Shown one piece after another: positions 1-8,664 of a DNA stretch of 64,000 bases. Each line of letters begins with the position of its first letter. Within the stretch, counting starts at the first letter, position 1. Below the pieces are notes generated by a model. It saw only the letters and a list, made by a program, of their open reading frames with translations. It searched no databases and was not told where the DNA came from. The stretch covers positions 124,001-188,000 of the forward strand of contig NZ_CANOOQ010000001.1 in assembly GCF_947568225.1 (NCBI RefSeq). The letters are read 5' to 3'. This DNA comes from Faecalispora anaeroviscerum. Its GTDB lineage: Bacteria; Bacillota; Clostridia; Oscillospirales; Acutalibacteraceae. The position numbers were made by a program, and so were the translations under genes.

Positions 1-306
1 GACGGCCTTATACGGTTGGATTCGGTCGAGCAATATGTATTTTACTCCGTCGTTTCCGGCAGGCCGGCAAAGGAGCAAGACCCCGTCGCCGGATTTGAGA
101 GGGGAGCGATAAACCGAATCTCCATGCTGCAGCCCAATGCAGTTGTCAGTGATATAAAAATCGTCTGATTCCAGCTCAAGCTTTTCACTCAGCTTGACCT
201 TCAGAGGGGAAACGGAAGAAACCGTGCCGGTCTGAAAACCGCCTCTCCCCGTATGATCAAGATACGCCCGGATGATCCGCTTGCACTGATCCACGTCAAC
301 AAGCAT
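1..306 (-). CDS. DUF2577 / XkdR-like baseplate protein (partial)
   Basis: The frame is open for 102 codons from an ATG at 306 to the left edge, so the C-terminus is missing. The N-terminal pattern (a short helix, then GTVSSVSPLKVKLSEKLEL, then VLLLCRPAGNDGVKYILLDRI) is like the DUF2577 family, which lies between XkdQ and XkdS in PBSX-type tail clusters. It is the last gene visible in the baseplate part of the operon, 14 bases after the XkdQ homologue. The family is a structural tail/baseplate component of unproven detailed role. The assignment rests on pattern plus synteny. Confidence 0.72.
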   Translation of the reverse strand, partial: MLVDVDQCKRIIRAYLDHTGRGGFQTGTVSSVSPLKVKLSEKLELESDDFYITDNCIGLQHGDSVYRSPLKSGDGVLLLCRPAGNDGVKYILLDRIQPYKAV

Positions 307-319
307 TTTAAAGCCCCCT

Positions 320-1285
320 TTAAACTAATTTAAAATCCGCTTTTACGGTATGAGAAACATCTGTAAAAGTGTGCACCGCCTTGGTGCACAGAAGAAATTT
401 TTTGATCCCGGCGCGGGGAATGTCCACGTAGACCATATACCCGGCCCGGATACTTTTGTCGCCCAGCACTTCCACGCCGGTCAGCTTCTGTTGCACCTTG
501 TTCTTCAGGCCGAGCAGCGCGTCCGATTTTGCCTTCGCCTGCGCGGCGTTGACGGAATCGTCCAATTTTTCATAATACTGCAGCAGCCCCCATTTTTTAA
601 TGGTGCTGCTGTCTTTGGAAATATAGACCTCACGCTTTCCGGTATCCTTATTGTCTCGAACCAACTTGATCTGGTTATAGGTTTCGTCATCGATCCCGCG
701 CTCATAGCTGAAATCGTCGATGTTGGTGCTGGTGCTGACCAGTAAATCCGAAATGGTGGACTGGATGTTGTGCAGCACGGCCAGACCGTATTCGTCCTTA
801 ATATAGAAATATTTCTGAGTGCTGCGGAGTGTCAGGTTGATGCAATCGGAAATCATATCCAAAACAACCTTATCGTCAAAAGGGGAAAGATTTCCGAGAT
901 TATAGCCGGTATCTTCAATCGTTCCCGCCTTCAGACCGAAATCGGAGAATATCTGCTGCGCGGCCTGAGAGGCGGTTTTATTTTTGAAGCTGTAGGTATC
1001 CTTTGCTTTCAGATATCGCAGCTGATCATAAGCGGTGATTTTGGCGGGATCTCGGTTACTGAATCCGTTCTTGAACACGAATCCCTTAAAATAAGGATCA
1101 CCGCCATATTTGACGCTGAAAGCGCTGCCTTCTTCCGGCGTCACAACATCGTTCTGCAAAATACTGAATGTACAGACACCGGCTTGGTTGATATTGTCCG
1201 TAAACTCGATGGAATCAACAACCTGAGAGATATCAAAAGTATCTTCGTTTGCCGCTGTCAGCATGGCTTCAAGCATATCCATCAC
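320..1285 (-). CDS. XkdQ/YqbQ-like baseplate hub protein
   Basis: This 321-residue protein has the look of XkdQ, the PBSX counterpart of the Mu gp44 / T4 gp27 / late-control-D type hub that joins tail tube to baseplate. Visible features are the N-terminal beta-rich segment, the motif ASQAAQQIFSDFGL near residue 105, and a C-terminal segment VLGDKSIRAGYMVYVDIP typical of the last barrel domain. It sits between the LysM tail protein and the DUF2577 protein, as in xkdP-xkdQ-xkdR. The start used is an ATG at 1285. A second Met two codons later is equally possible. Confidence 0.85.
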   Translation of the reverse strand: MMDMLEAMLTAANEDTFDISQVVDSIEFTDNINQAGVCTFSILQNDVVTPEEGSAFSVKYGGDPYFKGFVFKNGFSNRDPAKITAYDQLRYLKAKDTYSFKNKTASQAAQQIFSDFGLKAGTIEDTGYNLGNLSPFDDKVVLDMISDCINLTLRSTQKYFYIKDEYGLAVLHNIQSTISDLLVSTSTNIDDFSYERGIDDETYNQIKLVRDNKDTGKREVYISKDSSTIKKWGLLQYYEKLDDSVNAAQAKAKSDALLGLKNKVQQKLTGVEVLGDKSIRAGYMVYVDIPRAGIKKFLLCTKAVHTFTDVSHTVKADFKLV

Positions 1286-1288
1286 TCC

Positions 1289-1936
1289 TTAAGGTATGAT
1301 CAACACCCAGCCGGGCTGAATCAGGTTCGGATTTTTGATTTTGCTTTTATTGGCATCCACAATCTTCGTATACTGCGCACCATTGCCATAATATTTTTTT
1401 GCGATATTCCAAAGGCAATCCCCGGATTTAACCGTATAGGTTCTGGTTGTCGGAGCCTGTACGGCGCGAACCGGTTGAGCGCTGGCAAGAGCTTTCGGTG
1501 CGGCGGTGACAGTCTGCATAATTACGACACGCTTAACCACCGGGTCTCGGTACTCTTTCAGCGACAGGGTATAGTAGCATTCGTTTGTTTCGCCAAAGTG
1601 ATAAGAAGGCTCAAAGCTTTCTATGCTGCACAGCAGATTGATGTCTATACCATCTCCGGTGATGATCAGGCGGCCAGGCAGTGATTTTTCCATCAGGCTG
1701 TTGATGTTGTCTACATAAGTTTCCGTCGCAAGAGGGGAGCTTGTGGTGGAGAACGGATACACGTTATCGGAAAACAGGCTTTTAATACTGAGTTCCTTCA
1801 GCTTCCGTTTTCCGATCACCGTAAGCTCCCCAAGATCGACGATATTATACTGTTTGTTGTCGCCCTGAACCTTGATGGTGATGTCCTCGAAGGGGTTGAC
1901 CGGCAGCTGCACGCTGTTAAAAAAAGTTTTGATCAT
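1289..1936 (-). CDS. XkdP/YqbP-like LysM tail protein
   Basis: The protein has 215 residues. The C-terminal 50 residues form a LysM domain (YTVKSGDCLWNIAKKYYG, then NPNLIQPGWVLIIP), which binds peptidoglycan. The N-terminal part is a beta-rich tail-tube-like segment. This is the XkdP arrangement: a tail protein next to the tape measure and hub, likely placed at the tail tip during cell-wall penetration. The start overlaps the tape measure stop by 4 bases, indicating translational coupling. The LysM call is secure; the exact place in the virion follows from synteny. Confidence 0.88.
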   Translation of the reverse strand: MIKTFFNSVQLPVNPFEDITIKVQGDNKQYNIVDLGELTVIGKRKLKELSIKSLFSDNVYPFSTTSSPLATETYVDNINSLMEKSLPGRLIITGDGIDINLLCSIESFEPSYHFGETNECYYTLSLKEYRDPVVKRVVIMQTVTAAPKALASAQPVRAVQAPTTRTYTVKSGDCLWNIAKKYYGNGAQYTKIVDANKSKIKNPNLIQPGWVLIIP

Positions 1937-4380
1937 CCGGACACCACCTCATCAATACCGGATAGCCCCGTCTCAATCGCGCTTTCTGTTTCATCGTGAA
2001 TTTTTGCTTTGATGTCTTCCCAATCCTCACCTTTTTTGACGTCGTTTTTAATACTGAGCGCCCCGCCAGAATAATTGAGATAATAAATGTTGTTGCTGCT
2101 GTTGGCACTGGCTCTCAGCGCGTCGGCGTCCTGACGGGAAAGTTGAAGATCATTTGCCTGTTCGTAGCTTAATGTCTGATAGCTGTCAAACCGGCTTAAA
2201 GCCGCTGTTGCCGCTATGTCGTTCAGATATTCGAGGCTCTGGTCGGAAATATCGACCGCATCGCTGACTTTTCCGACCTTGTCGATTTTGCCCCCGGTCG
2301 GATTTTTATAGGCGGTACCGAAATCTTGTGTTTTCCCGGTGCCGGCTCCCGTAGCCGATTTGTTCAGGTTTGCCAGCTGATCAGAGAGGCCGGTGACGCT
2401 GTTCATAAGACCGCTGACCTTGGTGTCAATCCCTTGGCCCACTTTATAGCCGGCATTGTACGCCGAACCGTATTCAATCCGCGAACCGAGCGTTGGCGCT
2501 TTTCTGTCAATGGTAATGGCGGTATCGTTTTTCCCCCAGGCAAGCACGCTGTCCTGAAGGGACGAAAGGCCCGCTGTCCAGTTTGTTCCAAAGATGGCGT
2601 CTATGATTTTGGTGACTACTTTGCCAAGAGATAAAAACCACGAAATAACTTGACCGATCAGGTTCGCGACTGCGTCTCCGAAGCTGTTGAACCCGCCGTT
2701 TGTGACATTCAAAACCCATTCGATGATTCCCAGGTACGGCTCCACAAATATTGTCCAAATCATCTGAATGATTGCATTCAGTACTCCGATGACGGTATTC
2801 CAAATGAAAGCGCCGGCTGCGGCAAAAGCGCCGCAAATCACGCCCGTGGCTGAAATACTGGAACCGGTCGCCTGATTGATAGCACCGACTACGGCGTATA
2901 TGACCACGATGAGCAGTATGACCGCCGCAATGATCCATGTGATAGGACTGGCCAGCATAGCCGAGTTTAATCCCCACTGAGCCGCTGTTTCTGCCGCAGT
3001 GGCGTCCGTCTTTGCAAGAGTAGCTCCCGTCATGACGGCCTTTGCTACAGCGCCAGCAAGTTCAATGCCCTGAGAAATAACATTCACCGCATTATAAATC
3101 AGGTTCGCAGCAGTGGCAATTCCTATCGCCGCCGCAATTCCCCAAAAGATCGGCCCGATCCATGACCAGTTGTCCGCGAAGAACTGATAGGTATTAACGC
3201 CAAGGGTGAAAAACCATGAAAGCACATTTGCGGCAGTCGTAAGGCCGGCTGCGATATTGTCCACCATGGCGGTACCTTGCGGCGTATTCAGGTAAGCGGT
3301 CATCTCCTCAATTTTTTGGATGAGGATATCAACCGCATGGCCCGGCTGGGAAAGGTAATCCATCAGCTGACTCATGTCATTTCCCATGATCGTCGTGGCC
3401 TGTCCGAACGTCATCGGCATCTTTGAAAACTGCTGATCCAGTGTCGAGGACTGCGCCATGATAGAGCTGACCACCACGTCGGTGGTCAGCTTCCCGTCCT
3501 CTGCCATTTCCCTAAGCTTGCCTTTTGTGATACCCATAGATTTAGTCATCATTTCCGCGAGAATCGGCGCGTTTTCCATGATGCTGTTGAATTCGTCGCC
3601 GCGAAGGACACCGGAAGCGAGGCCCTGATTTAACTGGGTGATTGCCCCAGCCGCTTCCGAAGCGCCTGCGCCGCTGACCACAAGTCCCTTGTTAATGGTT
3701 GAGGCGAATTGGATTGCCTTTTCGTTGTTATTTTTGAAATAGTCCTGACGGCCCATCTGAGCCACCAATGCAGCGGTAGCTGCGTAAGATGTCCTTGTCG
3801 CGTTCGAGGCCGCCATTACCTTGGCTTCCAATCCCGCCTGCGTCTGAAGGCCGTCGTTGATCAGGCTGAGCCGGGCGTCCACGCCGATGCGCTGATCTGC
3901 CTGACTTCCAAGCTGACCAACACTCTGCAGAGCGGTCTGCATCAGCTGAATGCCATTGTTGGCAACGAGGATTGCCCGGCTCAGACCACCGAAGCTGGAA
4001 GTGACAGCGGCGACCGTTTTGCTGTGGTTTCCTGTTTTCTGAAAATTGTTATTCAGCTTATCGAGCTGTTCGTTTGTACGAAGGATCTCGGAACGGACTC
4101 CCTCAAAGCCTTTATCAACATTATCCATACGGGAAGACATCTGAAGATCTTCCATTCCGCGAATCAGCTTATCAACCGCAACGGTCAGGTGATCCACCGA
4201 TGTGTCGGCGGCCCCGGCTTCCGTATGGATTTCCGTGAAGGGCCGATCCATGTTCGGTATGCTCACAGCACGGTTGAGCGTGTCGATAGAAGCTGTCAGG
4301 CGGTTCATTGCGTTGACGGCGTTATCAATTGTCTTTGAAAATCCGTCCTGCAAATCCAGCATGGATGATACGGTTGCCAA
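1933..4380 (-). CDS. tail tape measure protein
   Basis: The 815-residue protein sets tail length by filling the tail lumen. Residues about 150-330 carry the conserved tape-measure domain (segments RLSLINDGLQTQAGLEAKVM and LRGDEFNSIMENAPILAEMM). Hydrophobic segments follow at about 395-630 (for example ITWIIAAVILLIVVIYAVVG), and the C-terminus is low in complexity. The N-terminus is predicted helical. The start is TTG at 4380, chosen because AAGGAGG lies 8 bases upstream and no ATG fits that spacing. It follows immediately after the chaperone frameshift ORF, as in lambda G/T-H and xkdN-xkdO. Confidence 0.93.
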   Translation of the reverse strand: MATVSSMLDLQDGFSKTIDNAVNAMNRLTASIDTLNRAVSIPNMDRPFTEIHTEAGAADTSVDHLTVAVDKLIRGMEDLQMSSRMDNVDKGFEGVRSEILRTNEQLDKLNNNFQKTGNHSKTVAAVTSSFGGLSRAILVANNGIQLMQTALQSVGQLGSQADQRIGVDARLSLINDGLQTQAGLEAKVMAASNATRTSYAATAALVAQMGRQDYFKNNNEKAIQFASTINKGLVVSGAGASEAAGAITQLNQGLASGVLRGDEFNSIMENAPILAEMMTKSMGITKGKLREMAEDGKLTTDVVVSSIMAQSSTLDQQFSKMPMTFGQATTIMGNDMSQLMDYLSQPGHAVDILIQKIEEMTAYLNTPQGTAMVDNIAAGLTTAANVLSWFFTLGVNTYQFFADNWSWIGPIFWGIAAAIGIATAANLIYNAVNVISQGIELAGAVAKAVMTGATLAKTDATAAETAAQWGLNSAMLASPITWIIAAVILLIVVIYAVVGAINQATGSSISATGVICGAFAAAGAFIWNTVIGVLNAIIQMIWTIFVEPYLGIIEWVLNVTNGGFNSFGDAVANLIGQVISWFLSLGKVVTKIIDAIFGTNWTAGLSSLQDSVLAWGKNDTAITIDRKAPTLGSRIEYGSAYNAGYKVGQGIDTKVSGLMNSVTGLSDQLANLNKSATGAGTGKTQDFGTAYKNPTGGKIDKVGKVSDAVDISDQSLEYLNDIAATAALSRFDSYQTLSYEQANDLQLSRQDADALRASANSSNNIYYLNYSGGALSIKNDVKKGEDWEDIKAKIHDETESAIETGLSGIDEVVSG

Positions 4381-4382
4381 GG

Positions 4383-4999
4383 TTATCGCCTCCTTCTGCT
4401 ATGATGAATTCTTGCGGCATCAATTTTGTCCTGCCTGACCTTTTCGTCGATAAATGCACATACAGTGGCACGCTCATACCAAGGCAGGCGGAAAAGTTCT
4501 CCGGGGAAGCGGTGGAACTTTACCAGCGTGTAATACGCATAGTTGGTTTCCGCATCCCCGGATTTCAGGAGTTTTTTATTTCTTCTTTTGCCGTTTCGGC
4601 CTTTTCGGCATCAAACCCGTTGATTTCATTAATGATCTGCAACAGGTTCGTATGTTCTCCGGGAAGCAGCATTGCCTGCACCAGCGCATCATCACTGACA
4701 ACGCCGTAGCTTTTCTGAAGCTCTGCGTTCTTCAGGTCAGGGAATACGACACAGGCCGCAATGACCTTGTTCGTATACTTCTGATTGTGAAACTTGGTGG
4801 TCTGCCGCCCCTTGAAGATGCTGACAGTAGTGCAGTCTTCTTTGATTTTTGCGTCTTCTTCCTCGGTAATTGCCCGAATTTCCCACGGAATCGATTTTCC
4901 GTTCTCCTGAAACCTTTCGCTTACAATGATCTTCTGATTTTCCGGTTTAATAGCCTGATCTCTGAAAAATGCGGAAAGTGACATATTGTTTACCTCCAA
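4383..4999 (-). CDS. tail assembly chaperone, -1 frameshift long form (GT-like)
   Basis: A second open frame, 62 codons long and ending at 4383, overlaps the end of the XkdN-like gene in the -1 frame and has no good start of its own. It would be joined to XkdN by slippage at A AAA AAC (4571-4577). The extension begins KLLKSGDAETNYAYYTLV and has a conserved-looking core (FHRFPGELFRLPWYERATV), typical of T-domains that bind the tape measure. The long form ends directly before the tape measure ribosome binding site. Long and short chaperone forms are known in lambda and many tailed phages; production here is inferred. Confidence 0.82.
4565..4999 (-). CDS. XkdN-like tail assembly chaperone, short form
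   Basis: This 144-residue protein resembles XkdN (PF08890): SLSAFFRDQAIKPENQKIIV at the N-terminus, then ITEEEDAKIKEDCT, and a helical C-terminus rich in acidic residues. It corresponds to lambda gpG, coating the tape measure before tube assembly. It lies between the tube gene (XkdM) and the tape measure, the fixed position of this family. The start ATG at 4984 in the frame (MSLSAFF) has the AT-rich AGGTAAACAAT leader and may be preferred to the upstream ATG at 4999, which would add five residues (MEVNN). Confidence 0.88.
   Translation of the reverse strand: MEVNNMSLSAFFRDQAIKPENQKIIVSERFQENGKSIPWEIRAITEEEDAKIKEDCTTVSIFKGRQTTKFHNQKYTNKVIAACVVFPDLKNAELQKSYGVVSDDALVQAMLLPGEHTNLLQIINEINGFDAEKAETAKEEIKNS
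4571..4577 (-). other. programmed -1 ribosomal frameshift slippery site
   Basis: On the minus strand the bases read A AAA AAC in the zero frame of the XkdN-like gene, 3 codons before its stop. This is a canonical X XXY YYZ heptamer. Slippage by -1 gives a 62-codon extension that ends two bases before the tape measure start. Position, frame and downstream ORF all agree with the G-GT chaperone rule. Confidence 0.85.
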
Positions 5000-5002
5000 A
5001 AA

Positions 5003-5458
5003 TTATGAATTGAATTTTTCCAGCAGCTCCACTCCATCAAACGTGAATGGAAGCTCCTGTTCCAGCAGGCCGTCGTCGCTGTCGAGGTTTGCAAAGTCGA
5101 TTTCGTCAAAATTGCATCCCGTCAGAACTTTGGTCTCACGCCCCCATGATGTGCTGGAGTCTTCGTTTGTCAGCTGAAGGGAAAAATACCGGTCTGCGCC
5201 GCCGTTCGCATAATCCACGAACATTTCCTTAAAAAGGCTTGTTACGGCGTGGATCGTCAGCGTTCCGGAGCCAGACCAAGACGTGGCCTTTTTGCCGACC
5301 GAGCGTTTTCCGATGGACTTTACATCTTCTTTGTTTTTGCTCATTTTTGCTTCGATCTTTTTTGCAAAGAACAGATCGTAGTTTCTTCCGTCGATTGTAA
5401 CGAAGGCTGTCCCTTCGTTACTGCCGATTGCGTCTTTCTGGTCAAATTCCAAAGCCAT
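5003..5458 (-). CDS. XkdM-like tail tube protein
   Basis: The 151-residue protein fits the XkdM/DUF2001 tail tube family: an early GTAFVTIDGRNYDLFFAKKI segment, then GKRSVGKKATSWSGSGTLTI, and a closing ELPFTFDGVELLEKF. It forms the inner tube of a contractile tail and is encoded between sheath and chaperone, the usual order. Length matches the family. It starts with ATG at 5458, 11 bases after the sheath stop. Confidence 0.92.
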   Translation of the reverse strand: MALEFDQKDAIGSNEGTAFVTIDGRNYDLFFAKKIEAKMSKNKEDVKSIGKRSVGKKATSWSGSGTLTIHAVTSLFKEMFVDYANGGADRYFSLQLTNEDSSTSWGRETKVLTGCNFDEIDFANLDSDDGLLEQELPFTFDGVELLEKFNS

Positions 5459-5469
5459 TGTTTAATCGC

Positions 5470-6792
5470 CTACCCTTCCACCACGATGGTATTGTAAATC
5501 GTCTCAATGACATCTACCGGACGGACAGCGTAACTGACCACCATCGCGTCAATCAGATCGCCCTGCGAAACCGTAATATCATCCGGAACGACGTCATGGA
5601 GTACACCGTTTGCTTCCAGTGACCGGAAATAGGACAGGATGTCCGCCTGAAACAGCTTCCGGCCATTCTTGCTGTTGGAAACCTTTCCGTTGTAATACAG
5701 CACGCCACGATTGTTAATCTCCGTACAAATACTGTACAGAATGCGGATGACCTTGTTTTTGCTCATGGCATAGGTATGGTCAGCCGTGAACGTGGTAAGC
5801 GTATTGATATCCTTCTGGATCAGGACGCTGTTGCCGCCGACAGGCGAAGGAATAAATACCATTTGTCCGGATTTCGCGTATTCGATCTGTTGAGCGGTCG
5901 TATACCGTTCATCCACATCGACCGCTCCGATGTACTTTGCGTTTGTCAGGCTCTCCGTCAAAGCGCAGGCCGCCGTGGCTCCTGCAACATAGGCGGTGGC
6001 CATCGCCTTGGTGACGTGCGTTCCGTCTTCGAGGATAACGCCGTTTTTTACGGACAACATGCCTTCGAAATCCGCCTGAGAATCAGGAACGACAGCCTGC
6101 AGGTATTTCCCTTCCTCCTGAATCATCCTTTTCTCGAACGCAATAAACATCGCTTTGATGTCTGCATCATCAGCCGGGCAAGCAACTGCGTTGACCGTCT
6201 GAAGCTCGATTTGACTCAGGAAATCGGCATAATCCGCAATGGTCGCTGTGCCATCGGTACCGTTAGTCAATTTTGTACCGGCATTTACCGAAAGGGCGGC
6301 GTCGCTGGCCGCCTTTGAAAATTGAATCCAACTGTTGTCAGCAAGACCTGAAATATCAGCGGCGGTTTGCCTGTCGATTTCCGTGGTATCAAGCCAGGTG
6401 ATCACGTCATATTTTCCGGTCTGGCCGACCGTATTTTCGATTGACACGCTCAGACGGTTGCCATACGTTCCGGAATACAGAGCTGTACAAACAAGGTTCC
6501 CGATGGTTGCTGTTGCTTCTGTGCCAACGTTCAGCCGATAGAAATAAACAAAGGCTGAATTTTTCATTGCCTCTGTGACAGGAAGCGCGTTCGCACCAAA
6601 GTCGGCTGCAAGCGATTTTGCGTCTTTCCTTGTAAGGGCAATCAGAGTTTTTTCCTTAAGCCATGGAAAAACGGCAGGAATGCCGACGATACCTTTATCG
6701 CCTTCCACCGTGGGATTTGTGCCGCTGCCTGCATAATTGATATAAACGCCCGGCAGCACTTTATTTTGAGTTGTCCAGTTTCCGCCCGCCAT
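5470..6792 (-). CDS. XkdK-like contractile tail sheath protein
   Basis: The 440-residue protein is a tail sheath of the XkdK type. Signatures include GVYINYAGSGTNPTVEGDKG at the N-terminus, a central YLQAVVPDSQADFEGMLSV domain, and the C-terminal GVLHDVVPDDITVSQGDLID with the final strand that links sheath subunits. It shows that the phage is a myovirus-type Mu relative. A strong AAAGGAGGT binding site precedes the ATG at 6792. The start lies inside the end of the preceding small gene (32-base overlap). Confidence 0.94.
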   Translation of the reverse strand: MAGGNWTTQNKVLPGVYINYAGSGTNPTVEGDKGIVGIPAVFPWLKEKTLIALTRKDAKSLAADFGANALPVTEAMKNSAFVYFYRLNVGTEATATIGNLVCTALYSGTYGNRLSVSIENTVGQTGKYDVITWLDTTEIDRQTAADISGLADNSWIQFSKAASDAALSVNAGTKLTNGTDGTATIADYADFLSQIELQTVNAVACPADDADIKAMFIAFEKRMIQEEGKYLQAVVPDSQADFEGMLSVKNGVILEDGTHVTKAMATAYVAGATAACALTESLTNAKYIGAVDVDERYTTAQQIEYAKSGQMVFIPSPVGGNSVLIQKDINTLTTFTADHTYAMSKNKVIRILYSICTEINNRGVLYYNGKVSNSKNGRKLFQADILSYFRSLEANGVLHDVVPDDITVSQGDLIDAMVVSYAVRPVDVIETIYNTIVVEG

Positions 6793-7027
6793 CGTGGTCT
6801 ACCTCCTTTTTTAAAAATGCATCTACGGCCTTTTTCGCATCCGTTTCCGTGTACTGTCGATCCGAAACAAGAGCCGCTGTCATAACGTCTCGGTTAATCC
6901 CGGTCGCGGAGCGGATCAGCTGTTCTCCGGAAAATGTCGGCTCTTTGGGTACAGCCGGCTTTGCGACCGCTTCGGCATCCGTGACTTCTTTTTCAGGCTG
7001 AGCCTGAACAGATTCGTCTTTAGCCAT
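6761..7027 (-). CDS. small phage protein upstream of sheath
   Basis: An 88-residue acidic/basic protein with no domain I recognise. The N-terminal 30 residues are low in complexity (Gln, Glu, Pro, Ala). The rest (FSGEQLIRSATGINRDVMTA, then TETDAKKAVDAFLKKEVDHD) looks helical. Small proteins with a similar 'RSATGINRDVMTALL'-like stretch are commonly seen just before the sheath in Firmicutes XkdK-type clusters. A strong GGGGG-rich binding site precedes its ATG, and its start overlaps the preceding stop (TAATG), so it is translated as part of the operon. Confidence 0.75.
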   Translation of the reverse strand: MAKDESVQAQPEKEVTDAEAVAKPAVPKEPTFSGEQLIRSATGINRDVMTAALVSDRQYTETDAKKAVDAFLKKEVDHDGGRKLDNSK

Positions 7028-7470
7028 TATTTCAATTCCCCCTTGTCAATATCAATGTTCTTAATTTTGGGTGTTTCATCCACAGGATGTAGCAATGTGG
7101 TGAAATCACAAAGATCGTGCAGCTCATCGCCATCATCATGGCGGGTGTGGTTGCGAAGCTTCAGGGCGCAGCCGGAAAATGTGAGCTGACGGAGCTGCAG
7201 GCTGATGGTGGCAAATACCTTGTTCAGTTCCTTCTTGATTTTCATTTCCTCCGTTTTTTCAGGAGGAAGATAGGTGATATCCAATTTTCCGGAAACGTTC
7301 ACCCGGCCCCCAAGTTCTTTTGTGACATCCACGTCCCCGGCAAATCCGATTAAAAAACAGCGTGCCGGAAGTTTATCCGGCACCCACTCAGTATAAACCG
7401 GAATATCCGGGTAAATCCCGTCGAGGCCGACTGACAGCGCCGACAGGATCATATTGAAAATGTCCATCAT
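7027..7470 (-). CDS. tail terminator-like protein (DUF6838-like)
   Basis: This 147-residue protein has the pattern of the phage tail-terminator family found between the gp10-like connector and the sheath: YPDIPVYTEWVPDKLPARCFLIG near the N-terminus and TFSGCALKLRNHTRHDDGDELHDLCDFTT near the C-terminus. Tail terminators cap the tail and join it to the head. It overlaps its neighbours on both sides by a few bases (ATGA-type coupling). The family name is from memory of pattern; the place in the gene order supports it. Confidence 0.7.
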   Translation of the reverse strand: MMDIFNMILSALSVGLDGIYPDIPVYTEWVPDKLPARCFLIGFAGDVDVTKELGGRVNVSGKLDITYLPPEKTEEMKIKKELNKVFATISLQLRQLTFSGCALKLRNHTRHDDGDELHDLCDFTTLLHPVDETPKIKNIDIDKGELK

Positions 7471-7976
7471 CCCAGCCCTTTCTGAATGGTTTCCTCAATG
7501 CGGCGGGCGGCGCTCTCAAGTTCTTTCTGCGCCTTTTTCTCGCTGTCTGTCATAACAAACGCGCCTTTGACATACGGCTTTTTCAGCCTGATCCAGATGC
7601 CCCATTGCCCTTTGTGCTTTCCGGTTTTCACCAGCTGCGCGGCCTGACCGTATTTTGACTCGCCGGGTCGGAGCTCGATAAAAACGATCCTGCCCGGCTC
7701 TTGTCGATGGCCAAGTTCATAAAAAGAAGCATAGTCTTTCGGGTTAAAGACCTCCGCCTGCAGGCCGCCAATGGTTTCGACCACGCCGCTTCTGTCCCAT
7801 GCGGGGCCGAGGGTAGGGGAATCCGGGCTGCTGCCGGTAGCCGTATTGTCTTTACAGCGGGCAAGGTGCCGATCCGCTATGTTGTTTAGCTCCATGCGGG
7901 CCTGCGCCCTCGCAGCCTCTCTTACTCTCTTCAGCTTTTTCGCGTATTCTTTATACGGTTCCGGATTTATGATCAT
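7467..7976 (-). CDS. HK97 gp10-like / XkdI head-tail connector protein
   Basis: The 169-residue protein has the HK97 gp10-like neck layout: an N-terminal basic helix (EYAKKLKRVREAARAQARME), a beta sandwich with VFNPKDYASFYELGHRQEPG, and a C-terminal helix. The YELGH motif is typical. It belongs to the neck that joins the portal to the tail. Its ATG at 7976 is preceded by GGAGGATAACTGAGTA, which includes the stop of the preceding gene. Confidence 0.85.
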   Translation of the reverse strand: MIINPEPYKEYAKKLKRVREAARAQARMELNNIADRHLARCKDNTATGSSPDSPTLGPAWDRSGVVETIGGLQAEVFNPKDYASFYELGHRQEPGRIVFIELRPGESKYGQAAQLVKTGKHKGQWGIWIRLKKPYVKGAFVMTDSEKKAQKELESAARRIEETIQKGLG

Positions 7977-7979
7977 TAC

Positions 7980-8330
7980 TCAGTTATCCTCCGACAGCGG
8001 AATTTCACTGTGGGAATCCGCATAGCTGAAGCCTTTTCCAGCCCATAGTGTGAAGCTTTGCCCGGCTGCGGTTGTTACTGCAATCTTGTCTCCTTTTTTA
8101 ATATCAGCGTCAGGAGCACAGAAAAGGGTGTAGCTTCCGGCTGCTTCTCCATGATTCCCACTCAAAGATAATTCCCCGCCCTTATCCTGAGATAAGGCGC
8201 AGGGAATGTTATTCAGCACAGCGGTTTCAACCTGTTTCGTTTGTTTTGTTTCGGGATCTTTGGTATCGATGCGACGATAAGTGCTGCAGCGGTCAAAATA
8301 GGTGCTTTCAATCGCTTCACGTTCCGTCAT
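7980..8330 (-). CDS. head closure / neck protein
   Basis: A 116-residue protein with an XkdH/gp16-like look: N-terminal YFDRCSTYRRIDTKDPETKQ, then IPCALSQDKGGELSLSG, and a beta-barrel-like end (IKKGDKIAVTTAAGQSFTLW). Its place, between the YqbG-type adaptor and the gp10-like protein, is where stopper/head-closure proteins lie in PBSX-type clusters. It overlaps the previous gene by 4 bases. Domain identity is inferred from order and the beta-rich pattern. Confidence 0.68.
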   Translation of the reverse strand: MTEREAIESTYFDRCSTYRRIDTKDPETKQTKQVETAVLNNIPCALSQDKGGELSLSGNHGEAAGSYTLFCAPDADIKKGDKIAVTTAAGQSFTLWAGKGFSYADSHSEIPLSEDN

Positions 8331-8662
8331 ATGATTTTCGCCACCTTAAACAGCGCGATCCGCGCATCGATGCCACTCAGTCCGCCTCCGGAACTGCCGG
8401 CGCTATCGTACTCAACGGTGGTATTGCCTCGCTTGATCGACGAAACCACCTGCTGGCCGTTGGCTGCCAGCCCGGCCTTGCTGATTTGAACGGCAAGGTC
8501 AGACCAAAGCCTGGCTGCGCGATCCGGAACAGACCGGCGTCCAGTTTTAGCCAGAAAATATTCTTCGGCTTGATCAACCAGGTCGTTAACCTGATCCGGG
8601 GAGACGCTGGGAAGCGCGGTCTGAACTTTTTCCGTCACCTTTTCCCGGTCGGCAGCAGCCAT
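8327..8662 (-). CDS. YqbG-like head-tail adaptor
   Basis: This 111-residue, mainly helical protein (REKVTEKVQTALPSVSPDQV, LVDQAEEYFLAKTGR, GIDARIALFKVAKII) resembles the small adaptor proteins (YqbG/gp15-type) that bind under the portal. It follows capsid and a small linker gene and precedes the closure protein. Length fits the family. The C-terminal ARIALFKVAK stretch is typical for this group. Confidence 0.72.
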   Translation of the reverse strand: MAAADREKVTEKVQTALPSVSPDQVNDLVDQAEEYFLAKTGRRSVPDRAARLWSDLAVQISKAGLAANGQQVVSSIKRGNTTVEYDSAGSSGGGLSGIDARIALFKVAKII

Positions 8663-8664
8663 TG

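Noticed and set aside
770..1684. Long plus-strand open frame (about 300 codons) opposite the XkdQ- and LysM-type genes
   Set aside because: It is antisense to two well-supported tail genes, has no binding site and no recognisable domain; it is a frame shadow.
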